This document shows positions 1 to 8,452 of a stretch of DNA of 64,000 nt, piece by piece. Source of the stretch: Gilvimarinus polysaccharolyticus (lineage in GTDB: Bacteria; Pseudomonadota; Gammaproteobacteria; Pseudomonadales; Cellvibrionaceae); contig NZ_LFIJ01000002.1 of NCBI RefSeq assembly GCF_001187555.1, positions 621,920 to 685,919 of the forward strand. The letters run 5' to 3'. The notes beneath the pieces were generated by a model. It had not been told where the DNA came from. It did no database searches and worked only from the letters and a program-made list of their open reading frames with translations. The translations under genes were made by a program, and so were the position numbers. Position 1 is the stretch's first letter; each line of letters starts with the position of its first letter.

Positions 1-119
1 ACAAGATCCATCCACCCTTCTGTTAGTAGTGATGTCATTAGCCCGCCCAGTGTTAGAATAAAAATAACAGCAGGGGATTTGTATATCTCTAATAAATTGC
101 GTACTTTTTGTCGCTTCAC
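1..119 (-). CDS. Small membrane protein of an iron-uptake cluster (partial, cut by window edge)
   Basis: A reading frame opens with GTG at 119-117, overlapping the TGA stop of the PepSY gene in the shared bases GTGA, and runs open to the window edge (about 39 codons seen). The visible part has a basic start (VKRQKVRNLLE) and then a hydrophobic stretch (AVIFILTLGGLMTSLL) followed by TEGWMDL. From memory, short proteins with a similar helix lie downstream of PepSY genes in TonB-receptor iron clusters. The translational overlap supports expression with the PepSY gene. Its function is unknown and the C-terminus is missing. Confidence 0.55.
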   Translation of the reverse strand, partial: MKRQKVRNLLEIYKSPAVIFILTLGGLMTSLLTEGWMDL

Positions 120-1243
120 AGGGCGATACCTTTACCACTTGTCGCTTCAGAGTCGCGAGTACGATGTTTTTTCCACCATAAGTACAGGCCAGACAGCAAT
201 ACGATAAGTAACGATATATCCAATACCGCCCAGACAATCTTTTGCGTTAAGCCGCCGTAATCGCCAAAGTGTAATGGCCGCGACAAAGACAGCGCTTTAA
301 TATACCAAGGCATTTCTTTTTGGCCGGCAATCTGGCCAGTACCGGCATTGACTAAAACCGGAGTGATCAAATGTTCAGTCAATGGCGTATCGCCATGTAA
401 AAAAATCGCATAATGGGCTGAGCTAGAGTACGCACTACCGGGAAACGCGACAAATTGTAATGTCATGTCGGGTGCGGCTAATACGGCTTCTTTTACGGCC
501 GCATCCAAGCTGGCCTTATCTTTTGTCAGGCTGGTAGTCGTGTTTTGTGAAATTAATTGGCCTAGCTCGCGATCTCTCCAAGCATCAATCAGTGGTGTTT
601 CTAACGCGTTGATCACCCCGGTGACGGTCACTACCAACACCCAAGCAAGGGTCGCCACGCCAAGAAAATTATGATAATCCAGCCACTTTACACGTTTGGA
701 TTTTTGCCGCCGGATTACGCCAAAATTTTGTTTACGCATAAACGGTGCATACAAGACCGCGCCGGACACCACCGCGACCACGCCTGTAAAACCCATTAAC
801 CCCAAAAATAACATGCCGGGCAAAGCCAAAAACATATCGGTATGCAGCTGTAAGATAAATTCCATCACGCCCTCGCCAACATCGGCCGGAGGCACTAGGT
901 TGCCACTGGTTAGATCGAACGAAGCAAAATGCATTTGCGAGCCGGGAGCAGAGGCGCTTGGGGCGGTAGTGACATTAACCACGGGCCTCGCAGTATCAAA
1001 GCTCATATAAATGGGGACTTCGCCGGGGCGGTTATCCAGTGACAACGCCAGCACTTGGTCGAGGTCTAAGTGCTCGCCCGCGGGGTTAGCCGGCTCCCAG
1101 ACATCGGGGTTAAGTGCTGTATCGATATCATCATGAAAGATCAACGGCAAGCCGGTCACGCAGAGCATGACTAAAAAAATAGTGGATATCAGGCTGGACC
1201 ACGTGTGGACCCAGCTCCAGATAAAAATGCTCTTGGTTTTCAT
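116..1243 (-). CDS. PepSY-associated membrane protein, iron-uptake type
   Basis: A 375-residue inner-membrane protein with a first helix at about residues 10-33, further helices near 135-165, 190-210 and 335-360, and a long periplasmic segment after the first helix. The ending in a helix plus a charged tail (LLIVLLSGLYLWWKKHRTRD) is typical of the PepSY_TM family, whose members accompany siderophore receptors and are thought to act in iron release or ferric reduction at the inner membrane. It lies 15 bp downstream of the TonB-dependent receptor on the same strand and overlaps the next small membrane gene, so the three are probably one operon. The ATG at 1243 begins MKTKSIFIWSWVHTW, a typical start for this family. 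The iron role is inferred from family and context. Confidence 0.85.
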   Translation of the reverse strand: MKTKSIFIWSWVHTWSSLISTIFLVMLCVTGLPLIFHDDIDTALNPDVWEPANPAGEHLDLDQVLALSLDNRPGEVPIYMSFDTARPVVNVTTAPSASAPGSQMHFASFDLTSGNLVPPADVGEGVMEFILQLHTDMFLALPGMLFLGLMGFTGVVAVVSGAVLYAPFMRKQNFGVIRRQKSKRVKWLDYHNFLGVATLAWVLVVTVTGVINALETPLIDAWRDRELGQLISQNTTTSLTKDKASLDAAVKEAVLAAPDMTLQFVAFPGSAYSSSAHYAIFLHGDTPLTEHLITPVLVNAGTGQIAGQKEMPWYIKALSLSRPLHFGDYGGLTQKIVWAVLDISLLIVLLSGLYLWWKKHRTRDSEATSGKGIAL

Positions 1244-1258
1244 CGCGCTACCGTAGCA

Positions 1259-3436
1259 TTAAAAATCAATCGAAGCAGATACTGACAGCGTACGCGGATT
1301 ACCTAAAATAAGATAATTGGCGCCCGGAAACCCGCCCGTCGAAGCCCAGTACTGTTCATCAAACACGTTGTCTAGGCGAGCGCGAAGGGTTATCGGTTTG
1401 TTATTAAACATCGTTGTGTAGCGAGCCCCTAGATCAAAACGCTGCCAGCTATCCAGCTCTACCGTGTTGTCTGCGTTGGCATATTGGCTGTCGGTGTACA
1501 CCAGTCGCGCTTCAAGCGTTAAGCCTGCCGCCGCTAACACATCCCACTCGACGTTGACGTTAGCTTGTAGCTCTGGCACACCAATTGGAGAGTTACCCTG
1601 ATTAAGTCCATCTTGAGTGCGAGCAAGTTCTGATTTTAAATAAGTGGCTCCGCCAATCACACGGACACCTTCGGTGGGCTCGCCAAACAGGCTGGCTTCA
1701 ATGCCTTTGTTCTCTTGCTGGCCAGAGGTCGTAATGCGCTGATCAACCAAGATGGTATTGGCCCGCTCCAGCGTAAATGCACTTACCGTAGCGCCAAAAG
1801 CACCGGCATCATACTTAACGCCCAGCTCAACTTGCTCGCCGGTTAATGGGTCAATAACCTCACCCGCATTGCTGATGATTACACCGCCACTGGTAGCCGG
1901 TACAACAGAGCCCGGCTGTAAGCTCTCGGCATAGTTGCCATAAAAGGATAAATTTTCCGACGCTTTCCACACCAAACCAAGGGCTGGAGTTACCTTCGAC
2001 GCATCATAACCGGATAGCTCTGAGCCATCGTTGTAATCAAATGTATTGGTGGTAATGCTCTGATGACGCAGGCCCACAGTGGCTAACAGGCGGTCATCCA
2101 GCAGTGTCGCCGTGTACGCTAGCGCAAGGCTTTTATTTTGGGTTTTTTCCGTTAGCAGCGGGTCATTCAAATCACCCCCTGGAAAAATACCGGTTTGCGG
2201 CGGTGTAGCCACAAGTGGGTCATAAAGATCCGAGGTAAAGGGCGTTAGGTAAAAGGCAAAAGCGTTCTTCGACTCTAGCGCCACAGAAGAGGCCGAAAAC
2301 ACTAAGGTATGATCCGTCGTGCCGGTGGTAAATGTCAGCTCCACGCCGCCATCAAGAGAGACCACATCATCTTCGCGGGTATTGTCAAAACGACTAGAGG
2401 ATAGATTGCCCTCAGCATCGGATTTAGGGTTAGCCAGTAGGTTTGCTTCTTCACCGCTGCGCGCACCACCGGCCAGCCACACCTTAACCGCATCATTCAC
2501 ATCGTACTCGCCGCGAATCACCCCAAAGGTTTGCTTCTCATCGCTATAGGTCCAAGGCTGAGCAAAATTACGGCTGGCCTCTGGCGCTTGTGGAATATCG
2601 CCCAATGGTGTGACCTGGGGCAACGGTTGGTCAACATGATTGTCCTGATGACCAAAATCAGCCGTAAAACGAAAGCGCTCGCCCGCATAATCCGTACCTA
2701 GCGAGAGCACATTTAGCTCGCGCTCTTGATTATCAATGGCGGCTTCACCATCACGGCGAACGGCATTAACGCGAATGCCCCAAGCCTCGTCCTGACCAAA
2801 GCGATGGCCCACATCAAGAGCTGTTTGGTACTGACTGTCAGATTCATACCCAGCTGTCAGTCGTTTAACGCCACCGGAGGGGGCCCGCTTGGGTACTAAA
2901 TTAACCGTGCCCCCAACACCACTGCCGCCGGGTGCCGCCCCATTTAAAAAAGCATTGGCCCCGCGAAACACCTCCACACGCTCAACCAGCTCGACGGCGA
3001 CAAACTGCCGAGGCAAAATACCGTAAACCCCGTTCAAGGTAATATCATCGGAATAAACCGGAAAGCCCCGCAGGATATATACCTCTTGGAAGTTGCCAAA
3101 ACCTTTGGCAACCCGCACCACGGGATCATTCTGTAAAACATCGCCAATACTTTCTGCCTGCTGCGCTGCCGCCAGAGAGGCGGTATAGGCTGTGCCTGAG
3201 AAAGGCACATCGAGAAAATCCAGATTACCCAACAAGCCGGCACGGCCGCCGCGGGCAACTTGCCCGCCGCTGTACTCCTCCAGCAACTCTACTTGTGAGC
3301 GTTGCCCGGTTACCACCATCTCCTCCATTGCAGGTTCGGTGCTCGACTGGGTAGCATCGACGTTAGAGTCTTGAGCAATCGCTAAAGGGGTGCCGCTGGC
3401 CAGCAAGGCTGCGAGTAATTTCTGGCTAATTTTCAT
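1259..3436 (-). CDS. TonB-dependent siderophore receptor
   Basis: An outer-membrane receptor of 725 residues, the usual length for siderophore receptors. The signal peptide ends near MKISQKLLAALLASGTPLAIAQ. A TonB-box-like segment (EEMVVTGQ) lies near residues 38-45. A plug domain follows, with LRGFPVYSDDITLNGVYG and VERVEVFRGANAFLNG. The 22-strand barrel ends with the terminal aromatic residue expected for outer-membrane insertion (SASIDF). It would bind a ferric siderophore and import it using TonB energy; the ligand cannot be told from sequence. A Fur-like site lies about 40 bp upstream of the ATG, so iron repression is likely. The PepSY gene follows directly. Confidence 0.9.
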   Translation of the reverse strand: MKISQKLLAALLASGTPLAIAQDSNVDATQSSTEPAMEEMVVTGQRSQVELLEEYSGGQVARGGRAGLLGNLDFLDVPFSGTAYTASLAAAQQAESIGDVLQNDPVVRVAKGFGNFQEVYILRGFPVYSDDITLNGVYGILPRQFVAVELVERVEVFRGANAFLNGAAPGGSGVGGTVNLVPKRAPSGGVKRLTAGYESDSQYQTALDVGHRFGQDEAWGIRVNAVRRDGEAAIDNQERELNVLSLGTDYAGERFRFTADFGHQDNHVDQPLPQVTPLGDIPQAPEASRNFAQPWTYSDEKQTFGVIRGEYDVNDAVKVWLAGGARSGEEANLLANPKSDAEGNLSSSRFDNTREDDVVSLDGGVELTFTTGTTDHTLVFSASSVALESKNAFAFYLTPFTSDLYDPLVATPPQTGIFPGGDLNDPLLTEKTQNKSLALAYTATLLDDRLLATVGLRHQSITTNTFDYNDGSELSGYDASKVTPALGLVWKASENLSFYGNYAESLQPGSVVPATSGGVIISNAGEVIDPLTGEQVELGVKYDAGAFGATVSAFTLERANTILVDQRITTSGQQENKGIEASLFGEPTEGVRVIGGATYLKSELARTQDGLNQGNSPIGVPELQANVNVEWDVLAAAGLTLEARLVYTDSQYANADNTVELDSWQRFDLGARYTTMFNNKPITLRARLDNVFDEQYWASTGGFPGANYLILGNPRTLSVSASIDF

Positions 3437-3472
3437 GGTTTATCTCGAAAGACTGAGGGTAAAACCGACACT

Positions 3473-3495
3473 ATAAACGACAATCGTTATCGTTT
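3473..3495. promoter_or_regulatory. Putative Fur box upstream of the siderophore receptor
   Basis: The segment contains GACAATCGTTATC (3479-3491), which matches the right part of the classical Fur consensus GATAATCATTATC at 11 of 13 positions, with AT-rich flanks (ATAAAC and GTTTGTAT). It lies 43-55 bp upstream of the receptor start at 3436. The placement fits repression by iron-loaded Fur. This is a visual match only. Confidence 0.5.
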
Positions 3496-3703
3496 GTATT
3501 GCTTTTTGGGTAAAAATGAAATTTGCTACAATCTCATCACAGACATAAATGTGCGAGCATAGAGTCGTGCGGTTGAAGGTAGCCAGCTGCGACATAAAGA
3601 GTTAAGAGCAGTCCTGACAATCGAGTATGTGAATACCTTTATATTTTTCTGAAATTATCAAACAAGCTGGCTCCAAAGTTGGCACAAAAGCCCCCTGCAA
3701 ACA

Positions 3704-3879
3704 GTTGCCAACACCGCCTAACGCTGGCAGGATAAGTCCCACAGCGCGTAAGGTTTATCGTATATAAAACCCGCCTGCCAAGATGGCAAGCCACGATAAA
3801 CCAAGATTTAGCCAGCTTGGATGGTGAGATAATTAAGGGATTAGCCTAGGATTTAGCGCAGAATTTCCCCTCTCTCTCC
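3704..3879. repeat. Dispersed hairpin repeat, copy 1
   Basis: This noncoding stretch matches 12566-12748 over most of its length. It contains the inverted arms GGTTTATCG (3752-3760) and CGATAAACC (3794-3802), which enclose a second imperfect hairpin (CCTGCCAAGATGGCAAG). After the arms comes a conserved tail with AAGATTTAGCC and GGTGAGATAA. A shortened third copy lies at 5397-5462, so copies 1 and 3 bracket the Cry-like gene at 4034-5350. It encodes no evident protein and could be a MITE-like or attachment element. The rest of 3500-4033 shows no gene. Confidence 0.6.
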
Positions 3880-4033
3880 GCCAGACAGCTAGATCAATCG
3901 TAGAATTAATTGTTGGTTAATCCTATCTAGGGCGTCATAAATCAATGACCCGACTCCGATAGTGTTTTCTTGATTCGATAACAATTGTCTAGGATGCGTT
4001 TTCAGCCAACCAAGGAAACGGAGGTGATTTAGT

Positions 4034-5350
4034 ATGAGCTACATTATTTTTAAACAATTGTTTACATCGGCACCGGCGGACTATGTACTGCAAAAGTTGC
4101 ATGGTACAGCGAAATTGATGAGGGAAGCAGAGCCCGGTAGCTTGTCGCTAGACGAGTTAAATAAACAGGTACAGCGTGGGCCAATGCAAGATGACCAACT
4201 GCCAAAACTTGCCAGTAGAGATCAATTTTTTGAGCTAGATGAACGAGCTCATCGAATTATTGAACTGTCTAAACACTGTGCTTTGGCGGATCTTCACTCG
4301 AGCGCGCCGTTAATCCCCGGAGAAACTATAGAGTCCGATGTGTTCAGCTACCTTAGCCAAGCATATGAGGATGTTCCGGAGGGGACTGGCGCCTTAGTGC
4401 GAACCACCAACTATGCAATCACTATCCACTTATTTGAAGGAACCTTGATTACCGACGAGGGTTTAGTGAACAACATGGTGGTGGATGAGATTGCGAGCTT
4501 ACCTAGCCCCCGCTTAACCGGTGGCGAAAGTTTGGTAGCAAAAATCCTACTTAAAATTTTAAGCTCCGCCGCGAGCAGTGCAGGCAGCAAAGTTGGTGCG
4601 TCAATTTTTAAAGCCGTCAGTGAAGCTTTATTCGGTCCGGATTCAGAAGACTTAGCCAAGACCATTGCTAACGTTATGAAAAAGGAGATAACCGAAAATA
4701 CGGTAACCGAATTTGCTGGGCGCTTAGATGGAATCATCTCTTACTTAACAATCGACTATCTGAATCGTAAAGCGAAAAGTGACTTAAGTGATATGGAGGA
4801 TCGAAAAGCACTTTATACGATATTGGAACAATATTCTCAGTCACTGTACGCGGTTATAGGTGTTCTCTCACAAGAGCGATTTGAGCGTGTAGGGTTACAG
4901 TCCTATATGTTGGCAACAAGCATGCACATTCTACTCTATCAAGAAGCGGCAATGGTGGACTACAAAACCAAAAACCCTAACGAGTCTGATAAGTTTTTTA
5001 CCATGCAGTCACGCGCGTCGATTTTTCGCAACCATGTAGATCGAGTGTTTCATGACATTGTTACCGATCGTTTAGCTAAAATCACATTAGAACGAATTTC
5101 GACTAGTGTGACAGTAGATATGAAGAGGATTGATCGTAAATGGGTGGTCTACCAAGATTCCGAGGAAGGCATCAACATGGTTTATGGCGATGATAAAAAC
5201 GGTAAAAATTATGAAATGCTCAAAGTAAAATATAACGCGCATGTAAAAGTAGTAACACAGAGCCTTAAAGAAAGTTATGCAAATCCAGAAAAAACGTATT
5301 TGCCATATGTTGCTAAAATCGCGAGCAAAGATTATCGGATTAAGATGTAG
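4034..5350 (+). CDS. Possible Cry delta-endotoxin N-domain-like protein
   Basis: A soluble 438-residue protein with no signal peptide and a strong ribosome site (GGAGGTG, 4020-4026). Residues 1-155 are unrecognised. Residues about 165-355 are helical and recall the pore-forming first domain of Bacillus Cry toxins: a Gly/Ala/Ser-rich hydrophobic helix (ILLKILSSAASSAGSKVGAS, then IFKAVSEALFG), an amphipathic helix with VMKKEITENTVTEFAGRLDGI, and the segment GLQSYMLATSMHILLYQEAA, which resembles the Cry motif with VYAQAANLHLLLLRDA. A later helix (ASIFRNHVDRVFHDIV) fits the last helices of that fold. No second or third Cry domain follows; the remaining 80 residues are basic and unrecognised. It stands alone between two copies of a dispersed repeat. 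The family call rests on pattern similarity; it could be another helical-bundle protein. Confidence 0.4.
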   Translation: MSYIIFKQLFTSAPADYVLQKLHGTAKLMREAEPGSLSLDELNKQVQRGPMQDDQLPKLASRDQFFELDERAHRIIELSKHCALADLHSSAPLIPGETIESDVFSYLSQAYEDVPEGTGALVRTTNYAITIHLFEGTLITDEGLVNNMVVDEIASLPSPRLTGGESLVAKILLKILSSAASSAGSKVGASIFKAVSEALFGPDSEDLAKTIANVMKKEITENTVTEFAGRLDGIISYLTIDYLNRKAKSDLSDMEDRKALYTILEQYSQSLYAVIGVLSQERFERVGLQSYMLATSMHILLYQEAAMVDYKTKNPNESDKFFTMQSRASIFRNHVDRVFHDIVTDRLAKITLERISTSVTVDMKRIDRKWVVYQDSEEGINMVYGDDKNGKNYEMLKVKYNAHVKVVTQSLKESYANPEKTYLPYVAKIASKDYRIKM

Positions 5351-5396
5351 TATATTTATAGCACTAGGCCAATCGTACCCGCATTACAGAGGCAGG

Positions 5397-5462
5397 TACG
5401 ATAAACCAAAATTTAGTCAGTTTTCAGCAAGGCAGAGCTTAGGTCTTAACCCCTCCTTTCAC
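5397..5462. repeat. Dispersed hairpin repeat, partial copy 3
   Basis: The segment begins with ACGATAAACCAAAATTTAG and ends with CCCCTCCTTTCAC, paralleling the right half of the repeat copies at 3704-3879 and 12566-12748. The left arm and inner hairpin are not recognisable. It starts about 45 bp after the stop of the Cry-like gene. Confidence 0.45.
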
Positions 5463-5513
5463 TAACGGCGGCTAATTTTAGTGGCTCTTCTTAAATTAGT
5501 CGCTTCGCTATCA

Positions 5514-5545
5514 AGCAGGTAACCAAAAAATACTGGTTACCTGCT
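5514..5545. terminator. Hairpin just after the SDR gene
   Basis: A perfect 12-bp inverted repeat (AGCAGGTAACCA and TGGTTACCTGCT) with an 8-base loop sits 4 bp beyond the stop codon of the minus-strand SDR gene. There is no clear U-run after the stem on either strand, so termination or mRNA 3-prime protection is likely but not certain. Confidence 0.45.
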
Positions 5546-5549
5546 ACAC

Positions 5550-6317
5550 TTAATTCCGACCAGCTATTACCCCTCCATCAATATCCCAAATGGCGCCGGT
5601 GACCCAACTTGCGTTGTCACTTAATAAAAAGTCGACAGTTTTAGCTATATCCTCGGGTTGGCCTATCCTTCCTATGGGATGGAAACCGTTGAAGGTTGCA
5701 AGCGTTTCATCCATTGCTACTGGGTCAATAAATGACTCGAATATTGTTGATTTAACTAAGGCTGGCGAGACCGCGTTCACTCGAATATTGTGATCTGCCA
5801 GTTCCATTGCCATGTGCTGTGTAAGTGCATGTAAGCCTGCCTTTGCCATTGAATATGCTGAAGATGGCGTGGCTTTAATGGCTTGTTTCGCCCACATAGA
5901 GCCGATATTGACTATTGAACCACTGCCATTGCGAATCATATTTTTGGCTACTGCTTGCGATACAAAGAATATGGCTCGGTTTAATTCTTGATAAGTATCG
6001 TAGTCATCATTACCATGTTCGACGAACGGCAAGGGTTTGAAGTAACCAGCTGAATTAAGTAAATACTTAATGTGATAATCTGTGTTGTTAGCAAACTCAA
6101 TAATAGCTCGCTGATCTTCGGCTTTATAGAGGTCTGCTTGCATTGTTTCAATGTCACCAAATGCAGAAAGTTCTTGTTTCGCTTTTGCAAGTTTTTCTAG
6201 GTTGCGCCCTACAATGATCGTTTTTATATTGCGGTTTAATAGTAGTTTTGCGCTTTCTAGTCCCATTCCGCTTGATCCACCAATAATCAGTGCTGTGGGT
6301 TGACTTGAATTTTTCAT
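5550..6317 (-). CDS. SDR-family NAD(P)-dependent oxidoreductase
   Basis: A classical short-chain dehydrogenase of 255 residues. The nucleotide-binding motif GGSSGMG lies at residues 13-19. The active site shows the catalytic Ser region (NIGSMWAK) and the YSMAK motif (YxxxK), and the C-terminus has the usual [12 protein letters not shown]. The cytosolic enzyme would reduce or oxidise a carbonyl or alcohol with NAD(P)H; the substrate is unknown. It is transcribed divergently from an HxlR-type regulator 109 bp away, a common arrangement in which the regulator controls the enzyme in response to electrophiles or aldehydes. That link is inference. Confidence 0.88.
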   Translation of the reverse strand: MKNSSQPTALIIGGSSGMGLESAKLLLNRNIKTIIVGRNLEKLAKAKQELSAFGDIETMQADLYKAEDQRAIIEFANNTDYHIKYLLNSAGYFKPLPFVEHGNDDYDTYQELNRAIFFVSQAVAKNMIRNGSGSIVNIGSMWAKQAIKATPSSAYSMAKAGLHALTQHMAMELADHNIRVNAVSPALVKSTIFESFIDPVAMDETLATFNGFHPIGRIGQPEDIAKTVDFLLSDNASWVTGAIWDIDGGVIAGRN

Positions 6318-6383
6318 CTGATAGTCCTTCTAAGCTCTTGTAAAGTGAGGTAGAAGGTTACAAGTATCGGTTGTTGGTAAAAA

Positions 6384-6411
6384 GTAGGTACAAATAAGTA
6401 AGGTAGGTACA
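6384..6411. promoter_or_regulatory. Direct-repeat operator between SDR and HxlR genes
   Basis: Two identical 9-mers GTAGGTACA occur at 6384-6392 and 6403-6411, starting 19 bp apart, about two helix turns. They lie 16-43 bp upstream of the HxlR start. Bacillus HxlR is known to bind direct repeats, so this is a plausible binding site for the adjacent regulator, controlling both divergent genes. Confidence 0.45.
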
Positions 6412-6426
6412 GTTGGGTGCATCTTT

Positions 6427-6762
6427 ATGATTAATAACGAAAAATTATTTTCTCGAAGCTCGCCACCTGAGAAAAGCGCACGAATGTTAGAGAGTGTTTT
6501 TAGGTGTAAATGGTCACTTACGGTCTATCAGTTGTTGGCTGAGAATATCAATCGACCAGGAGAAATGGTGAGAAGTGTTGAAGGCCTGTCAACGAAAGTA
6601 CTTAACGATTGCCTGAGAAAGAACATTGAATTCGGAATTCTAAAGCGTATCGAATATAACGAAGTTCCACCAAAAGTCGAGTACGTGGTTACACCCTTGG
6701 GCGAGAAATTTATTCGTATTCTTGATCAACTAAAAGAATTACAAGGCGAAATGAATGCTTGA
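6427..6762 (+). CDS. HxlR-family winged-helix regulator
   Basis: A 111-residue DNA-binding protein of the HxlR/MarR-like family. Recognisable parts are the first helix with CKWSLTVYQLLAE (family CKWTLLILxxL), the recognition region EGLSTKVLNDCLRKNIEFGIL (family ISxKxLTQxLRxLEExGLV), and the wing with YNEVPPKVEYVVTPLGEKF (family VPPrVEYxLTxxG). One Cys is present in the first helix, as in the redox-sensing members YodB and QorR. It likely controls the divergent SDR gene through the direct repeat at 6384-6411. The ligand or stress is unknown. Confidence 0.85.
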   Translation: MINNEKLFSRSSPPEKSARMLESVFRCKWSLTVYQLLAENINRPGEMVRSVEGLSTKVLNDCLRKNIEFGILKRIEYNEVPPKVEYVVTPLGEKFIRILDQLKELQGEMNA

Positions 6763-6944
6763 GGTCGCGACGTTACTGCGCGGTATGATTGTAAGATAAG
6801 CCTGCCACTGGTGGCAGAGCCCAAGTCTTGAAAGATGTATTCAAGTATCAAGACCTGGTCCCGTTCTGCCTTATTTTCGGCCGGTATTAAGCGGCCACTG
6901 TATTAACGAAACTGCGTAGTCGCAACTGACCGGTCTAAGGCTAA

Positions 6945-7988
6945 TTAGCAAGGATAACCGGGAATTGCTGAAGGTCTGATAAAACCCGGCCCAGAAAAGG
7001 GAAAACGCCCCTGATAGGATGGGTAATCGCGCGCGATTTCAGATAGCGTGCCTTTCGCGTATAAATTGTAATAGGGCCAGGTGTTGTTAACCGGTTTGTA
7101 GCTGTTGGTATTAAAAGGATTCACAATGGAGTGATACTGGTTTAAATGAGTCATCGTGGTTTGCAAATTACCGTCTGCGACCACTCGCAAGTCGATAATC
7201 TCAAACGCCCAGCCGTTATTCATATTAGCTTGGGTGGTCAGCTGTACAGTATCGTAACCGGCGTTTTTTGCCAGCTTAAAATTATCCACATCTACCTGCC
7301 AGCCGGTGTCATTGACGCGGCCATAGAGGTAGTTGGTCTCGTCAATCGCCGCATCAATAATCTCGTTTTGCGCCGTTTCGGTAGTCACGCCATTTTCTGC
7401 CACATAGTCCGATACTAAATTTCTGAATAACTTTTGACTGCCCGCCGGTGGTAGCTGACCACCGGTGTAGTAAGGCCAGTATGCGGTATCAGGGGTATTC
7501 AGTGCATTTGCAATCTGATCGTTGTTACAACCTAGCTTGCGCAGTGCATCTAACTTGTTTCGGGCCACTAGAGTTTTGCCAAGGTCAACCGCAACGCCCG
7601 AGCCTGGTGCCAAATAGTAGTAAACCCCCAAGCTGCCATCGTAAACATTTGAGTGGCACACCTCTACCCGACTGCCGGATGCAAATCCGTTGACGTACTT
7701 GTTGTTAAGGGGAGCGGTTGGGTCATATGGGTTGCGGCACCAAAAGCCCTGTGGATTGATCACTGAGGGCCAGTACAGCTCGCCAAGCTGCGGTAGCTCG
7801 GCCTGATTGCGCGGGGAAATTTTTCCTGGCGGAATAGCATCGGTAGGTTGCGGGCTAAGTTGAAAGTAAAAGCCCAGTGAATTGAAAAATTCGTTTACTG
7901 CAGCATCACTCATGGTGTCTAAATCAGACTGAGCGAGTGGGTATACCTGAGTAAGATAATCGCGAAGGGACATGTTAGAACCGGTCAT
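6945..7988 (-). CDS. Hypothetical protein, 347 aa
   Basis: I do not recognise this family. The protein has no signal peptide or membrane helix. It is rich in Asn, Tyr, Pro and aromatic residues, with segments such as GSRVEVCHSNVYDGSLGVYYYLAPGSG, VDLGKTLVARNKLDALRKLG and GTLSEIARDYPSYQ. Codon use and composition look like host coding sequence. The start at 7988 gives MTGSNMSLRDYLTQVYP, with a short upstream ribosome site (AAGGAGTG) in good position. It stands alone, with about 460 bp of noncoding DNA before the next gene. It may be an enzyme or a cytosolic structural protein; nothing visible decides this. Confidence 0.6.
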   Translation of the reverse strand: MTGSNMSLRDYLTQVYPLAQSDLDTMSDAAVNEFFNSLGFYFQLSPQPTDAIPPGKISPRNQAELPQLGELYWPSVINPQGFWCRNPYDPTAPLNNKYVNGFASGSRVEVCHSNVYDGSLGVYYYLAPGSGVAVDLGKTLVARNKLDALRKLGCNNDQIANALNTPDTAYWPYYTGGQLPPAGSQKLFRNLVSDYVAENGVTTETAQNEIIDAAIDETNYLYGRVNDTGWQVDVDNFKLAKNAGYDTVQLTTQANMNNGWAFEIIDLRVVADGNLQTTMTHLNQYHSIVNPFNTNSYKPVNNTWPYYNLYAKGTLSEIARDYPSYQGRFPFSGPGFIRPSAIPGYPC

Positions 7989-8346
7989 ATTGACACTCCT
8001 TGTACAAATCGACTCTTGGGAAGATTCCTATACTAGTTGGGGTGTGGCTAAAAAGTCAAAAAACGCTACATAAACGACCAAGTCAAAGCATGCGGGTCGG
8101 CCAACGAGGCACATAGGAAACGTGACGTGTAGAGATATGCTCCATCAGTTTCATCTGACACGATTTAGCCTTAAATAAACATGCCTACTCTAACCGCGCG
8201 ATACTCCTAAATTAAATAATTAATATTGTCGTAACCAAAGCGCCACAATCTCAAATTACTCTGCTCTAGCCCTTAAGGACAAGACCCTTCATACGGAATC
8301 ACCCCAGTTTCTGATTGATCAGCATGTAACTATTGGTATTTTTATT

Positions 8347-8372
8347 GACGATTATTTATATAAATAATCGTC
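8347..8372. promoter_or_regulatory. Perfect 26-bp palindrome upstream of the phosphoesterase gene
   Basis: The half-site GACGATTATTTAT is followed at once by its reverse complement ATAAATAATCGTC. It lies 80 bp upstream of the lipoprotein metallophosphoesterase start. No gene ends here, so an operator for a dimeric regulator is more likely than a terminator. The rest of 7989-8452 shows nothing recognisable. Confidence 0.4.
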
Positions 8373-8452
8373 TTTGGCATGCAGGTTTTATCGCTATTGG
8401 CTGATGAAATAGAAATGGATTTGTTTTTTTAATTAATTTAGGAAATGATGTA

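Noticed and set aside
3704-3879. Possible integron attC site
   Set aside because: The inverted arms GGTTTATCG/CGATAAACC do not fit the attC core-site patterns (RYYYAAC/GTTRRRY), and no integrase is seen.
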